Shown here in pieces: positions 1-8,531 of a stretch of 64,000 nucleotides of DNA. Made by a program: the position numbers and the translations under genes. The stretch comes from Paractinoplanes pyxinae (lineage in GTDB: Bacteria; Actinomycetota; Actinomycetes; Mycobacteriales; Micromonosporaceae). Under the pieces are notes generated by a model. The model was not told the DNA's origin. It saw nothing but the letters and a program-made list of their open reading frames with translations, and did no database searches. Each line of letters starts with the position of its first letter. The first letter of the stretch is position 1. The DNA lies in the NCBI RefSeq assembly GCF_026626335.1, contig NZ_JAPNTZ010000021.1, positions 62,001 through 126,000 of the forward strand, in the 5' to 3' direction.

Positions 1-972
1 GCGGCGGTCTGCCTCCCGCACGACTGGCTGACCTGGAAGCTGTCCGGGTCGACCGACATCAGCACGATCAAGACCGACCGCAGCGACGCCAGCGGCACGC
101 TCTACTGGTCGGCCAAGACCAACGAGTACCGCCCCGACCTGCTCGAGCTGGGCTTCGGCCGGGTCATCGGAGTCCCCGAGGTCCTCGGCCCCACCGGCGT
201 GGCGGGTCAGCTGCGCAACGGCGCCCCGCTCGGGCCCGGCGCGGGCGACAACGCCTCCGCCGCGTTCGGCACCGGCGCCGGCACGGGCGACGTGATCGTC
301 TCGATCGGCACGTCCGGCACCGTCTTCGTCTCGTCCGACGTCTCGCCCAACGACCCGACCGGCACGGTGGCCGGGTTCGCCGACACCACCGGCCGGTTCC
401 TGCCGATCGTGGTGACGCTCAACGCGGCCCGGGTCCTCGACGCGGCGGGCAAGCTGCTCGGCGTGGGTCACGAGGAGCTGTCCCGGCTCGCCCTCAGTGC
501 GCCGGCCGGCGCCGACGGGCTCGTCCTCATCCCGTACCTCGAAGGCGAGCGCACGCCGAACCGCCCCGACGCCACCGGCGCCATCCACGGCCTGACGCTC
601 AAGACGTCCGACCCGGCCCACCTGGCCCGGGCCGCCGTCGAGGGCATGCTGTGCGCGCTGGCCGACGGGCTGGACGCGCTGGTCGCCAACGGCGCCACAG
701 CCAACCGCATCGTGCTGGTCGGCGGCGGCGCCCGCAGCGAGGCGGTCCGCCGCATCGCCCCCGAGCTGTTCGGCCTGCCCGTGCTGGTGCCCCCGCCCGG
801 CGAGTACGTGGCCGACGGCGCCGCCCGCCAGGCCGCCTGGGTGGCCACCGGCAGCGCTGAGCCCCCGGTCTGGTCGGCCGCGGCCCCCGAGACGTACGAG
901 GCCAAGAGCGCACCCATCATCAGGGAGCAGTACGCGGCAGCTCAGAACGCGGTCATCGACCGCCCCCGCTAA
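1..972 (+). CDS. xylB: xylulokinase, C-terminal part (5' end outside window)
   Basis: FGGY-family sugar kinase that phosphorylates D-xylulose to xylulose 5-phosphate in the cytoplasm. The frame is open from base 1, so the gene begins upstream; about 323 residues are visible against roughly 480 for the family. Recognisable pieces are PHDWLTWKL near the start, TDRSDASGTLYW, the sugar-kinase loop VSIGTSGTVF at about residue 100, the LEGERTPNRP motif, and the GGGARS ATP-binding signature near residue 240. It ends with TAA nine bases before the MFS gene, so the two may be co-transcribed. Specificity for xylulose is inferred from the family pattern; a related FGGY pentulose kinase is possible. Confidence 0.85.
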   Translation, partial: AAVCLPHDWLTWKLSGSTDISTIKTDRSDASGTLYWSAKTNEYRPDLLELGFGRVIGVPEVLGPTGVAGQLRNGAPLGPGAGDNASAAFGTGAGTGDVIVSIGTSGTVFVSSDVSPNDPTGTVAGFADTTGRFLPIVVTLNAARVLDAAGKLLGVGHEELSRLALSAPAGADGLVLIPYLEGERTPNRPDATGAIHGLTLKTSDPAHLARAAVEGMLCALADGLDALVANGATANRIVLVGGGARSEAVRRIAPELFGLPVLVPPPGEYVADGAARQAAWVATGSAEPPVWSAAAPETYEAKSAPIIREQYAAAQNAVIDRPR

Positions 973-981
973 CCTTTCGGG

Positions 982-2448
982 GTGAGAAGGGGAGGCTCGG
1001 CCCACCGCGCGTACAGCGTCGTGGTGTTCGTGGTCCTCGCCTCGCTCGACAACGTGGCGATCGGGCTGGTGCCGCCGCTCTACGGCAGCATCGGCGACGC
1101 GTTCGGGGTCGGCGAGGGCCACATCGCGCTCGCCACCACGATCATGTTCCTGATCAGCGCGGTGGCGGCGATCGGTTTCGCGTACGCCGGCGACCGCACC
1201 GACCGCAAGCCGGTGCTCATCGCCGGCACGCTCATCTGGATCGCCGGCACCGCCTGGTCCGGCCTCTCCGGCAGCTATCCCAGCTTCCTGATCAGCCAGG
1301 TCGTCGCCGCGTTCGGCCTCGGCGCCGTCGCGTCGGTGAGCTTCGCCGTGGTCAGCGACCTGATCTCACCCAAGCGCCGCGGCCTGGTGATGAGCTTCTG
1401 GGGCCTTTCGCAGGGCGTCGGCACGCTGGCCGGCACCCTGGCCGGCGGTCTGCTCGGGCACGCCAACTGGCGCGAGCCGTTCCTGGTGACCGCGGTGGCC
1501 GGCGGCGTGGCCACGGTGGCCTACCTGTTCACCTACAACGTGCCCCGCGGCGACAGCCAGCCCGAACTGGCCGGGGTCGAGTACGACGAGCGCATCCACC
1601 ACGACCACCTGCCCCGCATCCTGCGCCGGCGCACCAACGTCTGGCTCATCCTGCAGGGCGGCACGGCCCAGATCGCGCTGGGCTCGCTGGTGTGGCTGCC
1701 GGTGCTGTTCCGCGCCCGAGCCGAGGATCAGGGCTACACCGCGGGCACGGCAGTGCTGGTCGGCAGCGTCTTCGCCACCCTGTTCCAGCTGGGCGGCGCC
1801 CTCTCCATCCTCGGCGGCCTGATCGGTGACCGGCTGCAGCGCCGCACTCCGCGCGGCCGCGCCCTGGTCGCCTCCGTCGGTGTGCTGGCGGCCGTGCCGT
1901 TCTACATCGTGCTGTTCTTCGTGCCCATGCGCATCGACGTGCCCGACGGGGCCGGCACCGGCACGATCATCGGCGCCGTCCTGACCGACGTCTTCACCGA
2001 GCCCACGGTCGGCATCTGCCTGCTCTTCGCGGTGTTCGCGCTGATGCTCACGTCGGCCAACTCGCCCAACTGGTTCGCCCTGATCGCCGACGTCAACCCG
2101 CCCGAGCACCGCGGCACCGTCTACAGCCTGGGCAACCTGGTCAACGGCTTCGGCCGGGCCGGCGGCAACATCATGGTCGCGGCGGCCTTCCGCGGGCTGG
2201 CCGGGGCCTTCCCGCCGCCGCTCAACTACGCGGTCGGCCTGGCCGCCTTCCAGCTCTTCTGGGTGCCCACCGGGGTCATGTTCTGGCTGGCCAGCAAGAC
2301 GGTCGCGCGCGACATGGAAGACACGCACGCCGCCCTGCTGGCCCGCGCGGCCGAACTAGACCAGAGCCCACACGGTGACGTCGGTGGGAACCCGCCCGTC
2401 GTCGTCGAGGGGCTCGCTGCTCAGCAGGAGCCGGGCGCCGGCCGGTAG
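982..2448 (+). CDS. MFS transporter
   Basis: Major facilitator permease of the cytoplasmic membrane, 488 residues with GTG start (ATG is absent nearby). About 12 hydrophobic segments are visible. The loop 2-3 signature appears as YAGDRTDRKP and a second-half counterpart as LIGDRLQRRTPRG. A long central loop (about residues 190-215) separates the two halves. It follows xylB by nine bases, so a sugar substrate is possible, but nothing in the sequence fixes it. Its last ~31 codons overlap the convergent alpha-glucosidase gene by 93 bp; the C-terminal tail there (after AELDQ) is low-complexity and probably not conserved. Confidence 0.75.
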   Translation: MRRGGSAHRAYSVVVFVVLASLDNVAIGLVPPLYGSIGDAFGVGEGHIALATTIMFLISAVAAIGFAYAGDRTDRKPVLIAGTLIWIAGTAWSGLSGSYPSFLISQVVAAFGLGAVASVSFAVVSDLISPKRRGLVMSFWGLSQGVGTLAGTLAGGLLGHANWREPFLVTAVAGGVATVAYLFTYNVPRGDSQPELAGVEYDERIHHDHLPRILRRRTNVWLILQGGTAQIALGSLVWLPVLFRARAEDQGYTAGTAVLVGSVFATLFQLGGALSILGGLIGDRLQRRTPRGRALVASVGVLAAVPFYIVLFFVPMRIDVPDGAGTGTIIGAVLTDVFTEPTVGICLLFAVFALMLTSANSPNWFALIADVNPPEHRGTVYSLGNLVNGFGRAGGNIMVAAAFRGLAGAFPPPLNYAVGLAAFQLFWVPTGVMFWLASKTVARDMEDTHAALLARAAELDQSPHGDVGGNPPVVVEGLAAQQEPGAGR

Positions 2449-3951
2449 CTCGACCGGTTCGGCGCCGAAGTTCGTCAGCACCAGCACGTCGCCGTTGCGG
2501 AAGGCGAACTCGCCGTCCTGCCACGTCACCGAGCCGCTGCCCAGGTGGTGCTCGCGCCGCAGGCCCAGGGCGGAGTGGTAGAGCTCCCAGGTCGAGCCCG
2601 GGATGCCCTGCTGCCGGTCGAGCGCGTACTCGGCCCAGGTGGCCGGCTGCGGCAGCCAGGACGCGTCGGCCGGGCCGAAGCCGTACGAGGGCGCGTCGGC
2701 CTCCCACGGCAGGGGCACCCGGCAGCCGTCCCGCCCGCGCTCCGCGTGCCCCGAGCGCTCCCAGGCCGGGTCCTCGCGGAACTCGTCCGGCATCGTCGTG
2801 TGCTCGGGCAGCCCCAGTTCCTCGCCCTGGTACAGATAGGCCGAGCCGGGCAGCCCGAGCATCAGCAGCGTGGCCGCCCGGGCCCGGCGCAGGCCCAGCG
2901 CGGCGTCGGGTTGCGGATCACCGGCCCCGATCCCGGGCATGCGAGGCGTACCGGCCGGGAAGCCGAGCCGCGACGCGTGCCGGACCACGTCGTGGTTCGA
3001 CAGCACCCAGGTGGTGGTCGCGCCCACCGCGTCGTTGGCCCGCAGCGACTCGTCGATGACGGCCCGCAGCTCGGCCGGCTTCCATGGCGCGTCGAGGTAC
3101 GGGAAGTTGAACGCCTGGTGCATCTCGTCGGGGCGCACGTAGCGGGCCAGCCGGTCGGCCGGGGCCACCCACGCCTCGGCGACCAGGATCCGGCCGCCCT
3201 CGTACTCGTCGAGCACCCGCCGCCACGACTGGTAGATCTCGTGCACGCCCTCCTGGTCCCACATGGGTGGCGGCGGGCCGGCCGGGTCGAGACCGCCCAG
3301 GATCGTGCTGGTGGTCGTCCAGTCCTTCAGACCCGCCTCTTTGACCATGCCGTGCGCCACGTCGACGCGGAAGCCGTCGACCCCGCGGTCGAGCCAGAAG
3401 CGCAGGATGTCGAGGAACTCGGCCCGCACCTCGGGGTTGTCCCAGTTGAGGTCGGGCTGGCTCACGTCGAACAGGTGCAGGTACCACTGCCCGTCGGGCG
3501 TCTGCTCCCACGCGCTGCCGCCGAAGACGCTGGTCCACGAATTCGCCGGAGCATCGCGGAAGATGTAGCGCTCCCGCTCGGGGCTGCCCGGCCCGGCGGC
3601 CAGCGCCGCCCGGAACCACTCGTGCTCGTTCGAGGTGTGGTTGGGCACCAGGTCGACGATGACCTTGAGGCCCAGGCCGTGCGCCTCGGCGATCAGCTTG
3701 TCGGCGTCGCCGAGCTCGCCGAAGCGCGGGTCGACCCCGCGGTAGTCGGCCACGTCGTACCCGGCGTCGTGCTGCGGCGAGGGATAGAACGGGGAGAGCC
3801 ACACGGCGTCGATGCCGAGCTCCTTGAGGTGGTGCAGGCGCCCGGTGATGCCGGGCAGGTCGCCCATCCCGTCGCCGTCGCTGTCGGCGAACGAGCGGGG
3901 ATAGACCTGGTAGATGACGGCGTCGCGCCACCAAGCGTCGGTGTGGAGCAT
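2356..3951 (-). CDS. GH13 alpha-glucosidase / oligo-1,6-glucosidase
   Basis: Cytoplasmic glycoside hydrolase family 13 enzyme of 531 residues that should release glucose from maltose, isomaltose or related oligosaccharides. The N-terminus WWRDAVIYQVYPRSFADSDGDG is a classic start of the alpha-glucosidase subfamily. Conserved GH13 regions follow in order: DLVPNHTS (region I), GFRVDVAHGM with the nucleophile Asp (region II), ILVAEAW with the acid/base Glu (region III) and VLSNHDVVRH with the transition-state Asp (region IV). No signal peptide is seen. It lies 10 bp upstream of the HD-domain gene on the opposite reading order and overlaps the MFS gene tail-to-tail. Confidence 0.9.
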   Translation of the reverse strand: MLHTDAWWRDAVIYQVYPRSFADSDGDGMGDLPGITGRLHHLKELGIDAVWLSPFYPSPQHDAGYDVADYRGVDPRFGELGDADKLIAEAHGLGLKVIVDLVPNHTSNEHEWFRAALAAGPGSPERERYIFRDAPANSWTSVFGGSAWEQTPDGQWYLHLFDVSQPDLNWDNPEVRAEFLDILRFWLDRGVDGFRVDVAHGMVKEAGLKDWTTTSTILGGLDPAGPPPPMWDQEGVHEIYQSWRRVLDEYEGGRILVAEAWVAPADRLARYVRPDEMHQAFNFPYLDAPWKPAELRAVIDESLRANDAVGATTTWVLSNHDVVRHASRLGFPAGTPRMPGIGAGDPQPDAALGLRRARAATLLMLGLPGSAYLYQGEELGLPEHTTMPDEFREDPAWERSGHAERGRDGCRVPLPWEADAPSYGFGPADASWLPQPATWAEYALDRQQGIPGSTWELYHSALGLRREHHLGSGSVTWQDGEFAFRNGDVLVLTNFGAEPVELPAGARLLLSSEPLDDDGRVPTDVTVWALV

Positions 3952-3961
3952 GGCCCCTACG

Positions 3962-4678
3962 CTATCCGTCGAGGATGCAGGCGAAACGCTCCTCGGCCAG
4001 GTCGAGCTGGTCGAGGATGTGGTCCTTGGCGGCGATCGACAGCGGCGTGTCCGGGCGGCCGACGAGCTCGCGCAGCTTCGGCACGAGCGGGCGGTACTTG
4101 CGGGCGGCCGAGACCGCCTTCTCCGGGGTGGTGTGGACGACGCCCACGCCGTTGTCGGTGAAGTCCGAGACCTTGATCACCCGGGCCCACGGGTCGCGCT
4201 CGAGGCTGGCCGCCACATGCGCGCGGTACTGCTCGTGGCGGTCGCGCTCGGGGTCGTACTCGGGATTGGTGACCGAGCGGACCAGCTCGGCCACCCGCGG
4301 ACCGAAGCGGGACGCCAGTTCGGCGATCGCCGCCTCGGTCAGCTCGGTGTAGGTGCCCTGTGTGGTGCCGGCCAGCTCGTCCGGATGGTCCTCGACCGCG
4401 TCGTGCAGCAGGGCCGCGGTGAGCACGTCGACATCCCGTACGCCGTAGTACTTGATGATCCGGATGGCCACCCGCAGCAGGTGGTTCAGGTACGGCTCGC
4501 GCACCCGGCGGTCGCCCGCGTGCAGCCGGGCCGCCAGGTCGAGCGCCTCGATCAACTGCTTGCGCTCGGCCTCGGGGAACGTCTCGAGCTCGAGCAGCAG
4601 CCGCTCGCGCAGACCCGCCTCGCCGTACACCTCGGTGATCGCGTGCAACGGCATCGACAGAAGCATGCGGGGCGCCAT
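3962..4678 (-). CDS. HD-domain phosphohydrolase, RelA/SpoT-type HD fold
   Basis: Predicted metal-dependent phosphohydrolase of about 238 residues. The HD signature is seen as LLHDAVEDHPDEL at about residue 78, preceded by the upstream His in PYLNHLLRVA; a later KVSDFTDN contributes the last metal-binding Asp. The HDxxED form resembles the hydrolase domain of RelA/SpoT enzymes, but no synthetase or TGS domain is present, so it is a stand-alone HD protein whose nucleotide substrate is unknown. The start is uncertain: ATG at 4678 is used, with later in-frame ATGs at 4666 and 4654. It begins 20 bp after the MHYT gene and is likely co-transcribed with it. Confidence 0.8.
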   Translation of the reverse strand: MAPRMLLSMPLHAITEVYGEAGLRERLLLELETFPEAERKQLIEALDLAARLHAGDRRVREPYLNHLLRVAIRIIKYYGVRDVDVLTAALLHDAVEDHPDELAGTTQGTYTELTEAAIAELASRFGPRVAELVRSVTNPEYDPERDRHEQYRAHVAASLERDPWARVIKVSDFTDNGVGVVHTTPEKAVSAARKYRPLVPKLRELVGRPDTPLSIAAKDHILDQLDLAEERFACILDG

Positions 4679-4698
4679 GCCGAGAACGTACCGGAGCG

Positions 4699-5580
4699 TC
4701 AGCCGTTGGTGGGTGAGCGCACGGGAACCGGGCGGGGCGAGGGTCGCCGGGCGGCCGTGGCCATCGTCGCCTGCTTGAGCGACCACGGGTTCCCGGCCTC
4801 GGCGTGCACGCCCCGCTTGGGGGTGCCGGCGCCGTCGGTGAACTCCTCCTCGGTCATGGCCTGCAGCGCGCTCAGGGCCACACCGATGATCGTCGCCGCC
4901 GTGATCAGGGTGATCGGCAGGATCAGGGTGAGCGGCCGGAAGCCGGCCACGTGGTGCGTCGTGTTCTGGTCGAGGCGCACCGACAGGGCGGCCATGCCGG
5001 TGTAGTGCATGCCGCACACCGCGATCGCCATGATGACGGCGGCCCCGCTGATCGGCGCCCAGCCGCGCACCGAGACGGTGAACCACAGCGCGACGGTCGA
5101 CGCCACCACCGCGATGATGACCGAAGCCGCCACGAGCGCCATGTCGTACCGGATATCGCCCGACACGTGCATGCCGAGCATGCCGGTGTAGTGCATGGCG
5201 AGCACGCCGCCGCCGGTGAGCCCGCCCGCGACGAGTGTCTTGGGAACGCTGCGCCGGCCGTGCCCGACCATGAGCAGCCCGAAGCCGACCGCGATGACCG
5301 CGAAGGCCAGGCTGGCCAGCGTCATCGGGACGTCGAAGCGGACCGGGCTGGCCGGCACCTCGAAGCCGAGCATCGCGGCGAAATGCATGAGCCAGATGGC
5401 GCCGCCGCCGATGGCGAACGCGGCGATCAGCAGCCACCGGTTGCGCCGCCCCTTGGTGCGGGCGTCGCGGGCCCGGGCCGTGCTGAGCAACCCGAAGAAC
5501 GAGCCCAGAAAGGCGAGCAGGAAGGCGGCGATCGGATTGAACGCGCCGTACGTGAAGTGATGGACCTCGGCCACCGGCAC
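4699..5580 (-). CDS. MHYT-domain integral membrane sensor
   Basis: Membrane protein of 293 residues with about seven transmembrane segments. It carries the MHYT repeats of this family: WLMHFAAM at about residue 64 (a variant), LAMHYTGM near 129 and GMHYTGMA near 191. In the family these His/Met residues are proposed to bind copper and sense O2, CO or NO at the outer face. The cytoplasmic tail of about 60 residues has no GGDEF, EAL or kinase domain, so any output is unknown. GTG start at 5580 is preceded by a GAGG motif. The HD phosphohydrolase follows by 20 bp and could be its cytoplasmic partner (inference from spacing only). Confidence 0.85.
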   Translation of the reverse strand: MPVAEVHHFTYGAFNPIAAFLLAFLGSFFGLLSTARARDARTKGRRNRWLLIAAFAIGGGAIWLMHFAAMLGFEVPASPVRFDVPMTLASLAFAVIAVGFGLLMVGHGRRSVPKTLVAGGLTGGGVLAMHYTGMLGMHVSGDIRYDMALVAASVIIAVVASTVALWFTVSVRGWAPISGAAVIMAIAVCGMHYTGMAALSVRLDQNTTHHVAGFRPLTLILPITLITAATIIGVALSALQAMTEEEFTDGAGTPKRGVHAEAGNPWSLKQATMATAARRPSPRPVPVRSPTNG

Positions 5581-5666
5581 ACCTCGCGGAGTATCGAAGA
5601 ATTTCCGCGAGTGATTCAGTCACTTCACGTCACCTGTTCGTCGCACCGCGGGTGCGGCAACGCGGA

Positions 5667-5704
5667 CAAAAAGTACCGGGCCACCCGTTAGGGGTGACCC
5701 GGTA
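5667..5704 (-). terminator. Rho-independent terminator of the GPGG gene
   Basis: On the minus strand a 13-bp stem (one mismatch) TACCGGGTCACCC / GGGTGGCCCGGTA encloses CTAAC and is followed by CTTTTTG. It lies 43 bp past the stop of the small membrane protein and separates it from the MHYT gene. Confidence 0.75.
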
Positions 5705-5746
5705 ATCGGACGTGGGGGATGGAGTTGTGGAGAGCCTCGTAACCGA

Positions 5747-5890
5747 TCAGGTGAAGATGCTGACGCCGCCGGGGCCGACCAGCAGGCCGACGACGATCAG
5801 CACGATGCCCCAGAGCAGCTGCCGCCGGAAGAGCGCGAGAATACCGGCGACCACCAGGATGACGGCGATGATCCAAAGAAGTAGGTCCAT
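5747..5890 (-). CDS. GPGG-motif small membrane protein
   Basis: A 47-residue protein. It starts MDLLLWIIAVILVVAG, has two hydrophobic helices split by LFRRQLLW, and ends LLVGPGGVSIFT. The LVGPGG ending and length fit the small GPGG-motif membrane proteins widespread in actinobacteria; function is unknown. ATG at 5890 has no strong ribosome-binding site. A strong terminator follows. The metallophosphoesterase stops 39 bp upstream on the same strand, so the gene may be read from that operon or from its own promoter. Confidence 0.7.
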   Translation of the reverse strand: MDLLLWIIAVILVVAGILALFRRQLLWGIVLIVVGLLVGPGGVSIFT

Positions 5891-5929
5891 GCAGATCGGA
5901 TACCCGGACCCGCAAAATCGGAAACCTGC

Positions 5930-6676
5930 CTACCGGGCGCCGACGAGTGTGGTATCCACCTCTTCGGACAACAGCTGGTAGACGTTGTACGCCTGCTTGA
6001 TCACCGGGTGCGCGACGTTGCGCACGGGCACCCCGCCCGGCGTCCGCCCGCGCTCCGAACCGGCGTGCGCGTGGCCGTGCAGGGCCAGCGCCGCCCCGGC
6101 CGCGTCGATCGAGCGGCCCAGCTGGTAACAGCCCAGGAAGGCGTAGATCTCGAGCGGCTCGCCGACCAGCGTCTCGGGCACCGGGGCGTAGTGCGTGAGC
6201 GCCACCAGGGCGTCGCACTCCACCGACTTGAGCGCCCGTTCCAGGTCCTCGGCGTACCGCTCGGCGGTGCCCACGAAGTCCTTCATCTCGCGCTCGCCGA
6301 AGTTGCTGGCGCAGGCCCCGGCGAACCCGCCGCCGAACCCCTTGGTGCCGGCCACGCCCAGCCGGTGCCCGTTGAGCTCAAGCACGGTGGCCGAACCCTC
6401 CAGCACGGTGATCCCGGCGTCCTCGATCACCTTGGTGACGTCGTCCTGCTGATCGCTCTGGTGGTCGTGGTTGCCCAGCACCACCACGACCGGCACGCCC
6501 AGCCCGCCGAACTCGGTCGCGAAGCACTTGGCCTCGTCGACGGTGCCGTGCCGGGTCAGGTCGCCCGCGATCAGCAGGGTGTCGGCCCGGTCGGGCAGCT
6601 CCTCCAGGGCGGGCCGGTAGCGGCCCACCACGTCCTTGTCCACGTGGACGTCGCCCACGGCGGCGATCCGGATCAT
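5930..6676 (-). CDS. calcineurin-like metallophosphoesterase
   Basis: Predicted cytoplasmic phosphoesterase of 248 residues. The dinuclear metal site is well preserved: AVGDVHVD at residue 6, IAGDLTRHG at 36, VLGNHDHQ at 67, and the late ALHGHAHAGS near 198. A possible proton donor region LTHYAPVP lies near 160. The substrate cannot be told from sequence; the family includes phosphodiesterases and nucleotidases. The start ATG overlaps the stop of the BON-domain gene by 4 bp, which shows translational coupling. Confidence 0.85.
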   Translation of the reverse strand: MIRIAAVGDVHVDKDVVGRYRPALEELPDRADTLLIAGDLTRHGTVDEAKCFATEFGGLGVPVVVVLGNHDHQSDQQDDVTKVIEDAGITVLEGSATVLELNGHRLGVAGTKGFGGGFAGACASNFGEREMKDFVGTAERYAEDLERALKSVECDALVALTHYAPVPETLVGEPLEIYAFLGCYQLGRSIDAAGAALALHGHAHAGSERGRTPGGVPVRNVAHPVIKQAYNVYQLLSEEVDTTLVGAR

Positions 6677-6921
6677 GAAATCTCCTCCACCTCGCTGGGC
6701 GCCTGGGCCCGGGTGATCCCGATGTCACAAGTGATCTCGAGCTCCGGGAAGTGCGACGAGATCTGCCGGCAGATCTCGTCGCGGCGCTGCGCGCTCTCCA
6801 CCTCGCCGCCCAGCACGATCAGATGATCGCGGCGCTGCACGGTGATGCCCTGCTCGGCTATCCGGTCGTGCTCGGTGAGCAGCCGCTGGATCTCGGCCTC
6901 GAGATCGGTGTCGTTCGTCAT
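6673..6921 (-). CDS. BON-domain small protein
   Basis: An 82-residue protein with an alpha-beta BON fold pattern: DLEAEIQRLLTEHDRIAEQG, then ITVQRRDHLIVLGGEVES, then a helix QRRDEICRQISSHFP and a last strand. The glycine in LGGEVES is the typical turn. BON domains elsewhere bind membranes or other proteins under stress, but here there is no signal peptide, so it is probably cytoplasmic. It is coupled by a 4-bp overlap to the metallophosphoesterase downstream and starts 12 bp after the nucleotidyltransferase gene. Confidence 0.75.
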   Translation of the reverse strand: MTNDTDLEAEIQRLLTEHDRIAEQGITVQRRDHLIVLGGEVESAQRRDEICRQISSHFPELEITCDIGITRAQAPSEVEEIS

Positions 6922-6933
6922 CCCAACCCCCTT

Positions 6934-7509
6934 CTAGTTCTTGGCCAGCTCCGGCTCGGCCGGCACGACGTCCAGCCGGTCCAGAAGGATGAGGAAGGCT
7001 TCCGCGTACGGTGACTTGCTGGTCTCGCGGCGCACCCGGGCCCAGTCGATCTGCTCGCGCAGCGAACGCGCCACGGGCAGGCCGGTCGCGAAGTCGCAGT
7101 AGTGCTGGCTGTAGCTGAGCAGCTTGTGCACCATCAGCTGGGTCGCCGAGAGCACCGGCATGTAGATCGCCTCGACCGAGATCTGCTCGGTGTCGGCCAG
7201 CGTCTCCATCGTCACCGGCGTCTCCACCGGCCGATAGATCAGGTCGACCATGCGGTCCTCGTCGTACACCTTGACCAGCCAGTCCTCGGGCGGCGTCTCG
7301 GTGCGGAAGCCCACCTTGGCCAGCTCGGCCAGCGCCTGGTCGCGGTCCTGCTCGCGCAGCAGGAAATCCACGTCGTGGTCGCTGGAATGCCCGCCGTGCG
7401 CGTAGACCGCGAAGCTCCCGCCGAGCGCGAACGGTATGCCCGCGGACTTCAGAGTCGAGGCGACCTTCTTGAGCGTGGTTGCCAGGCCCTCGTCCACGCG
7501 ATGCGGCAT
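6934..7509 (-). CDS. nucleotidyltransferase-fold protein
   Basis: A 191-residue protein with the N-terminal nucleotidyltransferase core: GIPFALGGSFAVYAHG followed by SDHDVDFLL, which supplies the paired metal-binding acids (DHDVD). A third acidic position may be MVDLIY near residue 90. The C-terminal half is helical. Similar stand-alone proteins are annotated as NTP transferases or toxin/resistance-like proteins; a substrate cannot be assigned. ATG at 7509 follows an AGGGGGAT ribosome-binding site. It heads a probable three-gene operon with the BON and phosphoesterase genes. Confidence 0.75.
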   Translation of the reverse strand: MPHRVDEGLATTLKKVASTLKSAGIPFALGGSFAVYAHGGHSSDHDVDFLLREQDRDQALAELAKVGFRTETPPEDWLVKVYDEDRMVDLIYRPVETPVTMETLADTEQISVEAIYMPVLSATQLMVHKLLSYSQHYCDFATGLPVARSLREQIDWARVRRETSKSPYAEAFLILLDRLDVVPAEPELAKN

Positions 7510-7791
7510 GACGATCCCCCTGTCGACGGTTATATGTGTCGGATACGACTACCCGTGACGCCTGTCATTGAATCGCCGCCGCACGAGCCTCCGGGCAAAA
7601 CCCCTTTCAAACGCCATTTTGGTACGTGGCGAGCCCCTACGCCGGAGAATCCGGTGCCCCCACCCGACAACCACACGCCTTACCAAAGGCCGGGGCTCAG
7701 CCACCCACCCACCACTCGAACGCCGCCCACCCGCGCGGGCGCGACATTCGCCGGAAACCAGGCGTGCGCTCGCCGGTTACCGTTGGTTGGT
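7510..7791. other. intergenic region between divergent genes
   Basis: The 282 bp separate the nucleotidyltransferase and the thymidylate-kinase-like gene, so both promoters must lie here. On the minus side a CATATAAC box stands about 25 bp before the ATG and could be a -10 element, but no convincing -35 was found. The rest is C-rich and has no supportable gene. Confidence 0.4.
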
Positions 7792-8499
7792 ATGACCCTT
7801 CGCACGATCGCGCTCGTGGGCATGGACGGCTCGGGCAAGACCACGCAGGCCCACCGGCTGGCCGATGAGCTGAGCGCCTCGGGTCTGCGCGTCGCCTACC
7901 GCCGCAACGCCGGCGGCCGGCACTGGTTCGGCCAACTGGCCGTTCGCCTGGGCAAACGCGACGCGGAAGACCTGCTGGGCCGCCGCGGCACTCTGTTCGT
8001 CGAGTCGGTGCTGCGCTGGCTGGCGATCCTGCGCACCCTGCTGCGCCGCCGCTTCACCGGCGGCACCGTGGTGATGGACCGCTACGCCGTCTGCCAGTAC
8101 GCGAGCCTGCGAGCCCGGCACGCCGCCCCGGCCGCCGAGCGCCGCGCCCGCCTGGCCTACCACTTCTTCCCGAAGCCCGACCTCACGTTCCTGCTCGACG
8201 TCGACCCGAAGGTGGCGCACGAGCGGATCGAGGCGCGCGGCTACGACAGCGAGTCGATGGACTACCTCGAATCGGCCCGGGCCGCCTACCTGTCACTGCC
8301 CGAGTTCGCCGACTTCGTGGTGATCGACGCCAACGGCACCCCCGACGAGGTCTCGGCCGCCCTGCACGCCGAACTGCGCCGCCGCGCCGACCTGCCCGAA
8401 CCCGTGCGCAGCGCGCTGGGCCGCACCGCGATCCTGGCCGGCGCCCCGATCGTGGCCGCCCTGGCCACCGCCGGCTACCAGCTCGCCGAGGCCCTCTGA
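7792..8499 (+). CDS. thymidylate kinase-like P-loop kinase
   Basis: A 235-residue P-loop kinase. The Walker A motif ALVGMDGSGKTTQAHRLA is at residues 7-24, the DRY-type motif MDRYAVCQYASLRARH near residue 98, and a nucleoside-kinase strand LTFLLDVDPKVAHERI near 130 with ARGYDSESMDYLE as LID-like region. This is the dTMP kinase fold, but the C-terminus extends with an Ala-rich hydrophobic helix (TAILAGAPIVAALATAGYQL) that ordinary thymidylate kinases lack and that may anchor it to the membrane. The true cellular dTMP kinase may be elsewhere. No clear ribosome-binding site precedes the ATG. Confidence 0.75.
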   Translation: MTLRTIALVGMDGSGKTTQAHRLADELSASGLRVAYRRNAGGRHWFGQLAVRLGKRDAEDLLGRRGTLFVESVLRWLAILRTLLRRRFTGGTVVMDRYAVCQYASLRARHAAPAAERRARLAYHFFPKPDLTFLLDVDPKVAHERIEARGYDSESMDYLESARAAYLSLPEFADFVVIDANGTPDEVSAALHAELRRRADLPEPVRSALGRTAILAGAPIVAALATAGYQLAEAL

Positions 8500-8531
8500 C
8501 GCCCCCACCCACCAAAAGCGCCGCCGGGGTT

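Noticed and set aside
2545..4161. 538-codon plus-strand open frame across the alpha-glucosidase and HD genes
   Set aside because: Antisense shadow of high-GC coding DNA; composition is Arg/Gly/Val-rich with no domain, and the minus-strand frames carry full GH13 and HD motifs.
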